NCBI GenBank assembly: GCA_018969185.1
Contig: JAGWYT010000008.1
Coordinates: 1-53,009, forward strand
Direction: 5' to 3'
Origin: Rickettsiales bacterium
Lineage (GTDB): Bacteria > Pseudomonadota > Alphaproteobacteria > Rickettsiales > UBA1997
DNA length: 53,009 bases
Each line of letters begins with the position of its first letter. Position 1 is the stretch's first letter. Below the pieces are notes generated by a model. That model was not told where the DNA came from, did not search any database, and saw only the letters and a list, made by a program, of their open reading frames with translations. Shown in pieces: positions 18,426-26,508 of this stretch. The position numbers were made by a program, and so were the translations under genes.

Positions 18426-19263
18426 AATATTAAAATCTTATCCGCTGGTTGAGCTTGTCGAAACCAAGGATAAGATTTTCTTACATAAAGCTTTTCTTGG
18501 TTTCGACAAGTTTAACCAGAGAAAAGCTACGGGCAAAAGAAAATTGTTATTTTTACTTACAATTTTTGTTTCAGCTTGCTCCGCAAAATGGAGCTATGAA
18601 GGTAAAACAGCACCAGATCATTGGGGTGACGTTGAGAAAGAAAAATTCAAATTTTGTAAAATTGGCTATAATCAATCACCAATTAACATTGATCTCAAAT
18701 CAAAGAAAAGTGACAATCAGTTCAAAGATAGTGAGTTAAAATTTTCTTACAGTAATTTAGGAGTTACTAAGGAACTCAATCCTAATTTTGTAATATTTAC
18801 TTTTGATCGTAAGGATTTTCTTACTATTCGTAAAAAGCCATATTACTTGCAATCATTACAATTTCATCATCCAAGCGAACATCAAATTAATGGTGAAGAG
18901 CAAGCTTTAGAAATGCAAATTTTTCATAAGAGTGATAGTGAACAAATAGCGGCTTTATCAGTGTTGGTAAAGGTTGGTAAAGAAAATTCGGAATTTAATA
19001 AATTAATCGACTTACTAAAAAATCCAAAAAAAGATGATGTGTGGAGTGAATTTAATGTTGGTAAAGTGATTGATAAAAATAGCAAATTATTTTTCTATGA
19101 TGGCTCTCTAACAACGCCGCCTTGTACGGAAGGTGTGAAATGGTTTGTGATGGAAAAAGAAAGTGAAATGTCAAAAGAACAGATGAATGAAATTATCAAA
19201 TTAGCTTTGAAAGGTAAGACGAATCAAAGGCCAACGCAGGCTTTTCATCCGGAGTTATATTAG
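18418..19263 (+). CDS. Alpha-carbonic-anhydrase-like lipoprotein, probably inactive
   Basis: A 281-residue alpha-class carbonic anhydrase fold: NQSPINI, the [13 protein letters not shown] strand, LEMQIFHK, and [15 protein letters not shown] with the conserved Thr. Two of the three zinc histidines are replaced. Anchored on PSEH and the later FH, the first zinc position is Gln148, the second His150 and the third Gln167, so zinc binding and CO2 hydration are doubtful. A lipobox (VSAC, Cys54) follows a hydrophobic stretch. Residues about 5-37 are encoded by a family A repeat inserted between the start (MNKIL) and the signal sequence ([16 protein letters not shown]). The start ATG overlaps the trmFO end by 8 bases. 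Confidence 0.88.
   Translation: MNKILKSYPLVELVETKDKIFLHKAFLGFDKFNQRKATGKRKLLFLLTIFVSACSAKWSYEGKTAPDHWGDVEKEKFKFCKIGYNQSPINIDLKSKKSDNQFKDSELKFSYSNLGVTKELNPNFVIFTFDRKDFLTIRKKPYYLQSLQFHHPSEHQINGEEQALEMQIFHKSDSEQIAALSVLVKVGKENSEFNKLIDLLKNPKKDDVWSEFNVGKVIDKNSKLFFYDGSLTTPPCTEGVKWFVMEKESEMSKEQMNEIIKLALKGKTNQRPTQAFHPELY
18432..18528. repeat. Family A double palindrome inside a coding sequence, copy A2
   Basis: Two hairpins in tandem. The first (18432-18479) has stem aatcttatcc / ggataagatt around gctggttgagcttgtcgaaacca. The second (18487-18528) has stem aagcttttc / gaaaagct around ttggtttcgacaagtttaacca. The reading frame passes through both without a stop, adding about 32 residues to the front of the carbonic-anhydrase-like protein. 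Confidence 0.85.
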
Positions 19264-19265
19264 AA

Positions 19266-19360
19266 TAGCTTTTCGCTGGTTGAGCTTGTCGAAACCAAGA
19301 GAAGCGTTACAATAAATCTTATCCTTGGTTTCGACTTTGCTCAACCAGCGGATAAGATTA
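19266..19360. repeat. Family A double palindrome, copy A3
   Basis: First hairpin stem agcttttc / gagaagc around gctggttgagcttgtcgaaacca; second hairpin (19315-19359) stem aatcttatcc / ggataagatt around ttggtttcgactttgctcaacca. The two stem types are the same as in A2 but in swapped order, as if the element were inverted. It starts right after the stop codon of the carbonic-anhydrase-like gene. The 140 bases that follow, up to the next gene, hold nothing I can name. Confidence 0.82.
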
Positions 19361-19501
19361 TGGAGAAATTTATGTTAAATTTTGTACTAGGCAGTAACTG
19401 CCTTGTAACCAGTTCCTAAGGAACGTTTTTGAAATTATTCAACAAATTATTAATAACTCTTAACATAACTTGTTATACTGTTTTTAAATTTTAAATGACA
19501 C

Positions 19502-20317
19502 ATGAACAATAATAATTTATTAAGAGATAAGTTGATAAAAGAAAAAAATTCTTTGCTTGAACAAGGGCCAATGTTTAAAGATCCTCTCTCCATGGATCTA
19601 GCACTGTCTTTTAAAGTCTTCGAGGAGATTTTTGGTAAGGATAGAATAAAAAGTAATGGTATCTATGATAATTTAATCTGTAGATTTATTAAGCACGATT
19701 TGAACTATGATGAAATACGTCAAATTATTATTATGGCAGATAATCTTTACCTTCTTAGAAATGAGAAAAACTTTGAACTTTTTTTAAATTCATTTACTGC
19801 AGACCAACTGAGATCTAAATATTTAGAATTGGAGGGTGCTAATTTTTTTCTTAAAAATGGTTTCAATATTGAGTTTGTTATAAGAAAGGGAGTTAAGGGT
19901 GAAGATTTTGACTTTATCGTTAGGAAAGAAGATTTGATAATTAATGTGGAGGTTAAGGATAGGATTAATTCTAGAGAAATAAATAAAAACACTCTTTCCA
20001 ATGTGTTAAATGATGCAAGAAAGCAATTACCAAAAAACTCCGTTAATCCGAATTTAGTGCTTATTGAAATAAATGATGAGTGGACATTCTCTACTGAAAT
20101 GAAGGATTTAGTTAATAATGTAGTTGAAGATTTTTTTAGAGTTACAAAAAGAGTAAGTGGGATTATTATTATTTGGAACTATTGGGAATTATTGGAAAAC
20201 AATAAAATTAATCTATATAAAATGCATACTGTGGAGAACAAAAATGCATCTAACTTGATAAATTTAGATTTTCTTAAAAGTGGATGTAATTTCCGTCAGC
20301 CATTCTCGTCACTGTAA
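19502..20317 (+). CDS. Unrecognised protein with a PD-(D/E)XK-like nuclease core
   Basis: 271 residues, no family recognised with certainty. The middle carries the spacing of a PD-(D/E)XK nuclease: E109/E111 in a helix (YLELEGANFFLKNGF), D135/D137 on a strand (GEDFDFIV), then VEVK with E150 and K152 ten residues on. Hydrophobic strands follow (NLVLIEINDEW, SGIIIIWNYW). This core is shared by restriction enzymes, recombination nucleases and many mobile-element proteins. The N-terminal 100 residues are helical and charged and may bind DNA or a partner. No methylase or toxin partner is adjacent; xerC is convergent with it. Possibly an orphan defence or mobile-element nuclease (inference). Confidence 0.6.
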   Translation: MNNNNLLRDKLIKEKNSLLEQGPMFKDPLSMDLALSFKVFEEIFGKDRIKSNGIYDNLICRFIKHDLNYDEIRQIIIMADNLYLLRNEKNFELFLNSFTADQLRSKYLELEGANFFLKNGFNIEFVIRKGVKGEDFDFIVRKEDLIINVEVKDRINSREINKNTLSNVLNDARKQLPKNSVNPNLVLIEINDEWTFSTEMKDLVNNVVEDFFRVTKRVSGIIIIWNYWELLENNKINLYKMHTVENKNASNLINLDFLKSGCNFRQPFSSL

Positions 20318-20329
20318 TTTTAGCACTTG

Positions 20330-20360
20330 ACTAGGTCCTCTGACCTCAATCCTAAAGTTT
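20330..20360. repeat. Family D half-element, copy D2
   Basis: aggtcctctgacct forms a 5-bp stem with a 4-base loop, followed by caatcctaaagttt. The whole piece reads as the reverse complement of the right half of copy D1 (aactttaggatggggtcatgagatccc at about 22214-22240), allowing mismatches. It lies between the convergent ends of the nuclease-like gene and xerC. Confidence 0.5.
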
Positions 20361-20405
20361 ATTAAAAAAATGGCATAATACTAAAAATTATTAACCTTTA
20401 TTCCT

Positions 20406-21341
20406 TCACCTCTTAAAAAACTCACCGTAAGCACTAAGCAAGCGGTTCTTATCAACCTTGGTATATCTTTGCGTAGTTGATAAGCTTTCATGCCCCAGAA
20501 GTTCTTGAATTGTTCTTAAATCTCCGCCTGATTCAAGTAAGTGAGTTGCAAATGAATGTCGAAAAGCGTGAGGTGTAATAGTTTCTTGTAAATTTAAATT
20601 ATGACGAATGTTGTAAATTACTGCGCTGAAGTCACGTCTGGTGTAGGTTTTACCTTTATTACCCAAAAATAAAGGCTTGTTAAAAGCAACTTCAAAAGGG
20701 CAATTTGTTAAATAATCTTTTATTTTTTCAATCACAATTGGCAAGAGTGGAACCAGCCTTTGTTTCTTGCCTTTACCAGTAACAATTAAATTATTGCCAT
20801 TAGATAAAGAATCTTTAGTAACAGATAAAGCCTCTGAAATACGAAGTCCACAACCATAGATTAAAGTTAATAAAGCTTCATCTCTTTTGCATTTCCAAAT
20901 ATCTTTTTTATGAATTGTGGCAATTTCTTTTAAAATTTTTTCAATATCAATTACGTCAACCGCCTTTGGAATTGATTTGCCAATTTTAGGAGTTTTAATT
21001 TTTTCAATTACTTGATTTTTTAGTAAAAGATTTTCGTTACAAAATCTAAAAAATGACTTGAGGCTTGATAATGCGCGGGCGTTTGAAGCATTATTGTGAT
21101 TGTCAAGCCTTGCTGCAAGCCAGCTTCTAAAATCTCGCACAATCAAATATTCTAAATCTTCCTTTGTAATAATTTTTTCTTTTGCTTTGAAAATAAAATC
21201 TAGAAAGTAGAGAATGTCAGTTTGATAAGAATTTATAGTGTGAATAGAATAGCCTTTTTCACTTTCCAAAAATTTAATAAATTTTTCGACAAGAGAAATT
21301 ACTTCTAAATCACATTTATCATTAACTGTAATTGCGGCCAT
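20406..21341 (-). CDS. xerC: Tyrosine recombinase XerC/XerD type
   Basis: A 311-residue site-specific recombinase that resolves chromosome dimers at dif. The SAM-like N-terminal domain (residues about 15-100) includes the RDFRSWLAARLDN...ARALSSLKSFFRF region typical of XerC. The catalytic domain has the full set: Arg in GCGLRISEAL, Lys in VTGKGKKQR, HAFRHSFATHLL (H-x-x-R), the second His in ELLGHESLSTTQ, and the nucleophile Tyr in TQRYTKVD. It is divergent from the phytochelatin-synthase-like gene with only 18 bases between starts, so promoters must overlap coding DNA. XerC rather than XerD is assigned on the N-terminal pattern. Confidence 0.92.
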   Translation of the reverse strand: MAAITVNDKCDLEVISLVEKFIKFLESEKGYSIHTINSYQTDILYFLDFIFKAKEKIITKEDLEYLIVRDFRSWLAARLDNHNNASNARALSSLKSFFRFCNENLLLKNQVIEKIKTPKIGKSIPKAVDVIDIEKILKEIATIHKKDIWKCKRDEALLTLIYGCGLRISEALSVTKDSLSNGNNLIVTGKGKKQRLVPLLPIVIEKIKDYLTNCPFEVAFNKPLFLGNKGKTYTRRDFSAVIYNIRHNLNLQETITPHAFRHSFATHLLESGGDLRTIQELLGHESLSTTQRYTKVDKNRLLSAYGEFFKR

Positions 21342-21359
21342 TTAAACTAAAAAAATTTT

Positions 21360-22142
21360 ATGAAACATTTAATTAAAATAATTTCAGTATTTTTTATTTT
21401 GGCAATACCTGTTTTGGCAAATGCTGCTGATACTGAAAAATGGAACAGCGTTGAAGGTTTAAAGCGTCTTAAAAATAGTAAATTTAATAATGATTTCTAT
21501 CAATTGGCTAATTATTACCAACCGCAAATAAACCCACTTTATTGCTCTGTTGCAACTGGAGTTATGTTGATGAACGCATTAAATGCTGGTGAAGAAATTC
21601 CAAGCCAAAAAGAAAATGAAATAAAAAAGCCTGAAGCGATGGGTGGTGGAGTTATTGAGTTTCACTCTTATTCACAACTTGGATTTTTAAATGAAAAAAC
21701 TGATAAAATTAAAAAACGTGAAATAATTCAATTAAAAGAACCTAAGGAAGTTAAGAATGGTGAGAAAATTTATGATGCTGGAGTTGCTTTAGGAGATTAT
21801 GCAAAAATTTTGAACAAAGCTTATGGTTTAAAGGTAAAACTTCATTATGTTGAACAAAATGATGAAAAATCAATTCAGAAATTTCGCGATGATGTGAAGA
21901 AATATTTAGCTGAAGATAAAAAATTCATTGTTGTAAATTTTGATGGAAAAATGATTGGCAATAAAACCAAAGGTCACATTTCGCCTTTAGCTGCCTATGA
22001 CGAAGAGAGTGACTCAATTTTAGTTTTAGATGCTGCTTTGCATAAAAACACTTGGTATTGGGTTCAACTTCCAAGCCTTTATAAAGCCATGAATACAAAA
22101 GATGGTGATAATTATAGAGGTTATTTGATTGTTGGAAAATAA
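21360..22142 (+). CDS. Phytochelatin-synthase-like periplasmic cysteine protease
   Basis: 260 residues with a signal peptide (MKHLIKIISVFFILAIPVLA, cleavage near Ala-Asn-Ala). The mature protein matches the phytochelatin synthase catalytic domain: Cys in INPLYCSVATGVMLMNAL, His in KGHISPLAAYD, Asp in ILVLDAALHKNTWYWVQL followed by LPSLYKAM. All three catalytic residues of the papain-like triad are present. Bacterial members usually hydrolyse glutathione or its conjugates to gamma-Glu-Cys rather than polymerise it, and lack the plant C-terminal metal-sensing domain, as here. Role may be glutathione breakdown or metal handling in the periplasm (inference). It is alone, divergent from xerC. Confidence 0.88.
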   Translation: MKHLIKIISVFFILAIPVLANAADTEKWNSVEGLKRLKNSKFNNDFYQLANYYQPQINPLYCSVATGVMLMNALNAGEEIPSQKENEIKKPEAMGGGVIEFHSYSQLGFLNEKTDKIKKREIIQLKEPKEVKNGEKIYDAGVALGDYAKILNKAYGLKVKLHYVEQNDEKSIQKFRDDVKKYLAEDKKFIVVNFDGKMIGNKTKGHISPLAAYDEESDSILVLDAALHKNTWYWVQLPSLYKAMNTKDGDNYRGYLIVGK

Positions 22143-22156
22143 CGCTTCATATTGCT

Positions 22157-22243
22157 GGACTGGGTCTCCTGACCCAGTCCACATATTCATTCTAAAATTA
22201 TAATAAGTTATGAACTTTAGGATGGGGTCATGAGATCCCATTC
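22157..22243. repeat. Family D element, copy D1
   Basis: A perfect hairpin ggactgggtc-tcct-gacccagtcc (22157-22180) is followed about 40 bases on by a second, imperfect hairpin ggatggggtc-atga-gatcccattc (22220-22243). They sit between the phytochelatin-synthase-like gene and uvrD and may terminate the first. Copy D2 at 20330 is a half-element. Confidence 0.65.
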
Positions 22244-22264
22244 TGCACATAGAACAAAATAAAA

Positions 22265-24460
22265 ATGTCATCAGAAATAACAAAGCTAAATCAAGCGCAA
22301 CAAGAGGCTGTAAAACAAACCGATGGTCCTCTTTTAGTATTAGCGGGGGCTGGAACTGGAAAGACTCGCGTTTTAACTTCACGAATTATTCATATTGTAA
22401 ATTCTCATTTGGCTTCGCCATCGCAGATTTTAGCAGTAACTTTTACCAATAAAGCTGCTGCGGAAATGAAGAAAAGAATTGGTGAAGTTGTTCACGATCA
22501 AGTAAATAATCTTTGGATTGGAACCTTTCATGCAATTGCTGCGCGCATATTACGCCGCCATCCTGAGGTTGTTGGTTTGAGAAGTGATTTTACAATCATT
22601 GACGCTGATGATCAAACACGTTTATTAAAACAAATTCTTACTGATTTCAATATTGATACTAAGCAATTTCCGGCAAAAAATTATTTAGGAAAAATTTCAC
22701 GTTTGAAAGATCAGATGGTTACGCCAGCAAAGCTTGAATCTGAATCTTTAGAAGTAAATTTACCAAAATTAAAAGAAGTTTATGAAACTTATCAATATCG
22801 TTTGAAAAGCATGAATGCCTGTGATTTCGGTGATTTGCTTTTATATAATTTAGAAATTTTTTCAAAATCACCAGAAATTTTATCTTATTACCAGGATAAA
22901 TTTCGTTATGTTTTGGTTGATGAATATCAAGACACCAATGGCAGTCAATATCGTTGGCTTCTTACTTTAGCAGCGCTTCATAAAAATATTTGTTGTGTTG
23001 GTGATGATGATCAATCAATTTATTCTTGGCGTGGTGCTAATATTGCTAACATTTTACGTTTTGAAAAGGATTTTAAAGATGCTAAAGTCATTAGGCTTGA
23101 ACAAAATTATCGCTCAACTTCCAACATCTTAAAAGCTGCGGATCACGTTATTTCCAACAATAAAGAACGTCATGGTAAAACCTTATGGACTGATGAAGGA
23201 AAAGGGGAGAGAGTAAAAGTAATTTCTTTTGCGGATGACAGAATGGAAGCACAAGTTGTATGTTCTTTAATAAAACAACTTTATGCGTCGGGTTTTAAAT
23301 TAAGCGACATTGCAGTCTTAGTGCGCGCTGGTTATCAAACCAGATCTTTTGAAGAATCTTTCATGCAAAATTCTTTGGCTTATCGAGTAATTGGTGGTTT
23401 GAAATTTTATGAAAGAATGGAAATTCGCGATGCAATTGCTTATTTACGTCTTGTTGCAAATTCGTCTGATAATCTTGCTTTAAGTAGAATTATCAACGTT
23501 CCAAAGCGTGGAGTAGGGGAATCTACAATTAGTAATATTTATCAAAAAGCAAAAAATGATAATATTTCCTTATTTGCTTCAATTAAGAAAATGATTGAAG
23601 CTGGTGAGCTAAAAGGAAAATCAAAAGATGCTTTAAAAGAGCTTGTAGACTACATCGAGAAGTGGAATGGCATGTCTCAAACAATAAAACTTTCTGAACT
23701 TGCCGATGTTGTGATGAGAGAATCTGGCTATGTAAAAATGTGGCAAAATGAAAATAGCTTAGAAGCGCAAGGTAGAATTGATAATATTAACGAATTTACT
23801 AGAAGCCTTGAAGAATTTTCGTCATTAATTGAGTTTTTAGAATATGTTTCTTTAGTTGAAGCGCGCGATGATAAGTCAGTGCAAGATTCCGTTAATATCA
23901 TGACAATTCACGCTGCCAAAGGTTTGGAATTTAATTTAGTTTTTGTTCCAGGACTTGAAGAAGGAATTTTTCCAAGCTCAAGATCAGTTGAAGAAAGAAA
24001 TGGACTTGAGGAAGAAAGAAGATTGCTTTATGTAGCAATTACAAGGGCGCGTAAGAATCTTTATTTAAGCTATGCCAAAAGCCGTTATGTTTTTGGTGAT
24101 TATCAAATGTCGCTTCCATCAAGATTTATTGAAGAATTACCCAAGGATGAAATTGATTTTGAAGAAAAATCTTTTGGTGGTGGATATGGCTTCAACACAG
24201 GATTTAACTATTCAAAAAGCGAAAGTAATTTTTCTAATAACTCAAATTATAATAGCTCAAAATGGCAAGCAAAAAAATCATCAGATTTCTTTGTGAATAA
24301 TGATGATAATAAACAATCTAACTCGCCAATGAACAAAAGAATATTTCATCAAAAATTTGGTTATGGAAAAGTTATTTCAATTGATGGAAATAAATTTGAA
24401 ATTGATTTTGAAAAGACAGGAAGAAAGGTAGTGATTAAGGATTTTGTGACTTTTGCCTGA
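22265..24460 (+). CDS. uvrD: UvrD/PcrA-family DNA helicase
   Basis: A 731-residue superfamily 1A 3'-5' helicase used in nucleotide excision and mismatch repair. Motifs in order: Q-motif LNQAQQEAV, Walker A LAGAGTGKTRVL, Ia VTFTNKAAAEMKKR, II VDEYQDTN, III CVGDDDQSIYSWRGA, IV RLEQNYRSTSNIL, V VNIMTIHAAKGLEFNLVFVP, VI RRLLYVAITRARKNLYL. A Ser/Asn-rich linker (about residues 640-690) leads to the short Tudor-like C-terminal domain (FHQKFGYGKVISIDGNKFEI) used by UvrD/PcrA to contact RNA polymerase. Length is normal. Whether it is best called uvrD or pcrA is a naming choice. Confidence 0.95.
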   Translation: MSSEITKLNQAQQEAVKQTDGPLLVLAGAGTGKTRVLTSRIIHIVNSHLASPSQILAVTFTNKAAAEMKKRIGEVVHDQVNNLWIGTFHAIAARILRRHPEVVGLRSDFTIIDADDQTRLLKQILTDFNIDTKQFPAKNYLGKISRLKDQMVTPAKLESESLEVNLPKLKEVYETYQYRLKSMNACDFGDLLLYNLEIFSKSPEILSYYQDKFRYVLVDEYQDTNGSQYRWLLTLAALHKNICCVGDDDQSIYSWRGANIANILRFEKDFKDAKVIRLEQNYRSTSNILKAADHVISNNKERHGKTLWTDEGKGERVKVISFADDRMEAQVVCSLIKQLYASGFKLSDIAVLVRAGYQTRSFEESFMQNSLAYRVIGGLKFYERMEIRDAIAYLRLVANSSDNLALSRIINVPKRGVGESTISNIYQKAKNDNISLFASIKKMIEAGELKGKSKDALKELVDYIEKWNGMSQTIKLSELADVVMRESGYVKMWQNENSLEAQGRIDNINEFTRSLEEFSSLIEFLEYVSLVEARDDKSVQDSVNIMTIHAAKGLEFNLVFVPGLEEGIFPSSRSVEERNGLEEERRLLYVAITRARKNLYLSYAKSRYVFGDYQMSLPSRFIEELPKDEIDFEEKSFGGGYGFNTGFNYSKSESNFSNNSNYNSSKWQAKKSSDFFVNNDDNKQSNSPMNKRIFHQKFGYGKVISIDGNKFEIDFEKTGRKVVIKDFVTFA

Positions 24461-24469
24461 TTATCCTTT

Positions 24470-24614
24470 TGTCTTTGCGGAGTTAGTATTTCTTAGAATT
24501 GCAAGACAATTCTTAGAAATACTTCATCCGCAATCCATTATGAACGATGGATACCGGATCTAAAGTTTCTAAGTTGGCAAGCCAACTAAGAAACTGACTT
24601 GGACGGCCGTGACG
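24470..24614. repeat. Family C composite palindrome, copy C2
   Basis: Same layout as C1 (8288-8432): gcggag, then a ttcttagaatt...aattcttagaa stem, catccgcaatcc, gatggataccggat, a tttctaagttggc/gccaactaagaaa stem, and ggccgtgacg. The inner stems differ in sequence from C1 while keeping self-complementarity. It lies after uvrD. With the 250 bases that follow, it fills the 404-base gap before rho. Confidence 0.8.
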
Positions 24615-24779
24615 ATAATCTACTTGACAGGCAGAAAAAATACTTTTAGTTTGATGAACCGATTCTTGATGTTCTTCGGAGTTTGTTTCACCAAGCTCCT
24701 GTTGTTGTAGCTTTTTGGCTTCTATCCCAAAAATCTCTTCTTATTAAAATCAATTAAATTATAAATCAATTTTCACTTT

Positions 24780-24838
24780 AGGTTTTTGTTTACTTCTTTT
24801 GGTAAATTCTCGGCGAAATCTCTTTTTGCCAAAAACCT
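24780..24838 (+). promoter_or_regulatory. Possible leader hairpin upstream of rho
   Basis: aggtttttg (24780-24788) and caaaaacct (24830-24838) are exact complements separated by 41 bases, ending 26 bases before the rho ATG. E. coli rho is autoregulated through its leader, so a structured leader would make sense, but the pairing is short and AT-rich and may be chance. The rest of 24615-24779 contains no gene, repeat or RNA I can recognise. Confidence 0.25.
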
Positions 24839-24864
24839 GTTAATATCAACAAATCTTTATAATA

Positions 24865-26430
24865 ATGTCTTCAACTCTTACACTGCGTTATGGTTCAAAT
24901 GGTTCTAATGGCAACCAAAATTCTACTTCAAGCGATAATTCTACAAATCAAAGTTCGCAAGATGAATATCCTATAGTTGGCAAAAATACAAATTCACAAA
25001 ATGGTGAAACACCAGCACGTATACATACTGGAAATTTAATTAGCAGAGGCAGCAATGCTTCTCAAAACAGCTCTTCAAGCCAATCTTCTGATGATGGAGA
25101 TGATGATTCAGATAATGGTTACGGATATAATAATAAAAGAGGAGCTGCAACTGGTCAGGGAAAAACTCTTGAATTAAAATCACTAAAATTAAAATCAGCA
25201 GAAAAGCTTATTGATGTAGCTAAAGAACATGGTTTAGAAAATATTGGAGATTTCGGCAGACAAGATATCATTTATCATATTTTGAAAAATTTCTCTGATC
25301 AAAATCCTGAAAACGTAATTATTGGTGAAGGTGTTTTAGAAGTTTTACAAGATGGCTTTGGTTTTTTAAGAGCTCCTGAAACCAACTATTTTCCTGGTTC
25401 TGACGATATTTATGTTTCACCAAGTCAAATTAAAAGATTTGGTCTTAGAACGGGAGATACTGTAAAAGGACAAATTCGTGCACCGAAAAAAGGTGAAAGA
25501 TATTTTGCTTTACTTCGTGTAAATGAAGTTAACTTTGGTGCTCCAGAAAAAATTAGAAATCGTGTATTATTTGACGATCTAACTCCGCTTTATCCGCAAA
25601 ATAAAATTATGATGGAAGAGGACAAACCTCTTAACAACGACATCAGTACTCGTGTGATTGATATGATCTCTCCACTTGGAAAAGGTCAAAGAGCTTTGAT
25701 TGTTGCTCCTCCACGTACTGGTAAAACTTCATTAATGCAAAACATTGCTCACGCAATTACAAGTAATCATCCAGAAGTTGTGTTGATTGTATTGTTAATT
25801 GATGAAAGACCGGAAGAAGTGACTGACATGATTCGCGGTGTGAAAGGTGAGGTTGTAAGTTCAACGTTTGATGAACCAGCAACTCGTCACGTACAACTTG
25901 CGGAAATGGTAATTGAAAAGGCTCGTAGATTGGTTGAAGCTAAAAAAGACGTAGTAATCCTTCTTGATAACTTAACTCGTTTAGCAAGAGCTTACAATAC
26001 TGTGATTCCTTCATCAGGTAAAGTTTTATCAGGTGGTGTGGATTCTAACGCATTACAAAAACCAAAAAGATTTTTCGGTTCAGCAAGAAATATTGAAGAA
26101 GGTGGTTCTCTAACAATTATTGCGACAGCTTTAGTTGATACTGGTTCAAAAATGGACGAAGTTATTTTCGAAGAATTTAAAGGAACTGGTAACTGCGAAA
26201 TCATGCTTGATCGTAAAATTTCTGATAAAAGAATTTATCCAGCGATTGATATTACAAGGTCTGGAACCAGAAAAGAAGAATTATTGGTTGATCGTGCAAC
26301 TCTATCAAAAGTTTGGATGTTACGTAGAATTGTAAATCCAATGAACTCAGTTGATGCTATGGAGTTCTTGCTTCAAAAAATTGAGCATACTAAAACTAAC
26401 GAAGAGTTTTTTAAGTCTATGAATAGCTAA
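24865..26430 (+). CDS. rho: Transcription termination factor Rho with a long disordered N-terminus
   Basis: 521 residues, about 100 more than E. coli Rho (419). Residues 1-100 are low complexity, rich in Ser, Asn, Gly and Asp (for example [17 protein letters not shown] near residue 70-84). The Rho-N domain follows ([20 protein letters not shown]), then the cold-shock-like RNA-binding domain ([20 protein letters not shown], residues about 157-176) and the RecA-like motor with Walker A in [13 protein letters not shown], the [13 protein letters not shown] loop, and the R-loop/Q-loop [15 protein letters not shown]. No other ATG occurs in frame until about residue 247, inside the motor, so the extended start is real. 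It is single-gene, with a strong hairpin after the stop. Confidence 0.95.
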   Translation: MSSTLTLRYGSNGSNGNQNSTSSDNSTNQSSQDEYPIVGKNTNSQNGETPARIHTGNLISRGSNASQNSSSSQSSDDGDDDSDNGYGYNNKRGAATGQGKTLELKSLKLKSAEKLIDVAKEHGLENIGDFGRQDIIYHILKNFSDQNPENVIIGEGVLEVLQDGFGFLRAPETNYFPGSDDIYVSPSQIKRFGLRTGDTVKGQIRAPKKGERYFALLRVNEVNFGAPEKIRNRVLFDDLTPLYPQNKIMMEEDKPLNNDISTRVIDMISPLGKGQRALIVAPPRTGKTSLMQNIAHAITSNHPEVVLIVLLIDERPEEVTDMIRGVKGEVVSSTFDEPATRHVQLAEMVIEKARRLVEAKKDVVILLDNLTRLARAYNTVIPSSGKVLSGGVDSNALQKPKRFFGSARNIEEGGSLTIIATALVDTGSKMDEVIFEEFKGTGNCEIMLDRKISDKRIYPAIDITRSGTRKEELLVDRATLSKVWMLRRIVNPMNSVDAMEFLLQKIEHTKTNEEFFKSMNS

Positions 26431-26441
26431 ACCCTCTAAAT

Positions 26442-26479
26442 ACCCCCTTTTTCAAAGGGGGTGTCATGCGAAGCATGAC
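26442..26479 (+). terminator. Tandem hairpins after rho
   Basis: acccccttt-ttc-aaagggggt (26442-26462) and gtcatgc-gaa-gcatgac (26463-26479) follow the rho stop by 12 bases. Both stems are perfect. There is no U-tract directly after, so this may be a dispersed palindrome that also stops transcription or protects the mRNA end rather than a classic intrinsic terminator. Confidence 0.5.
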
Positions 26480-26508
26480 GGGGGATTTAAAATATCAGAA
26501 TCAACTAA

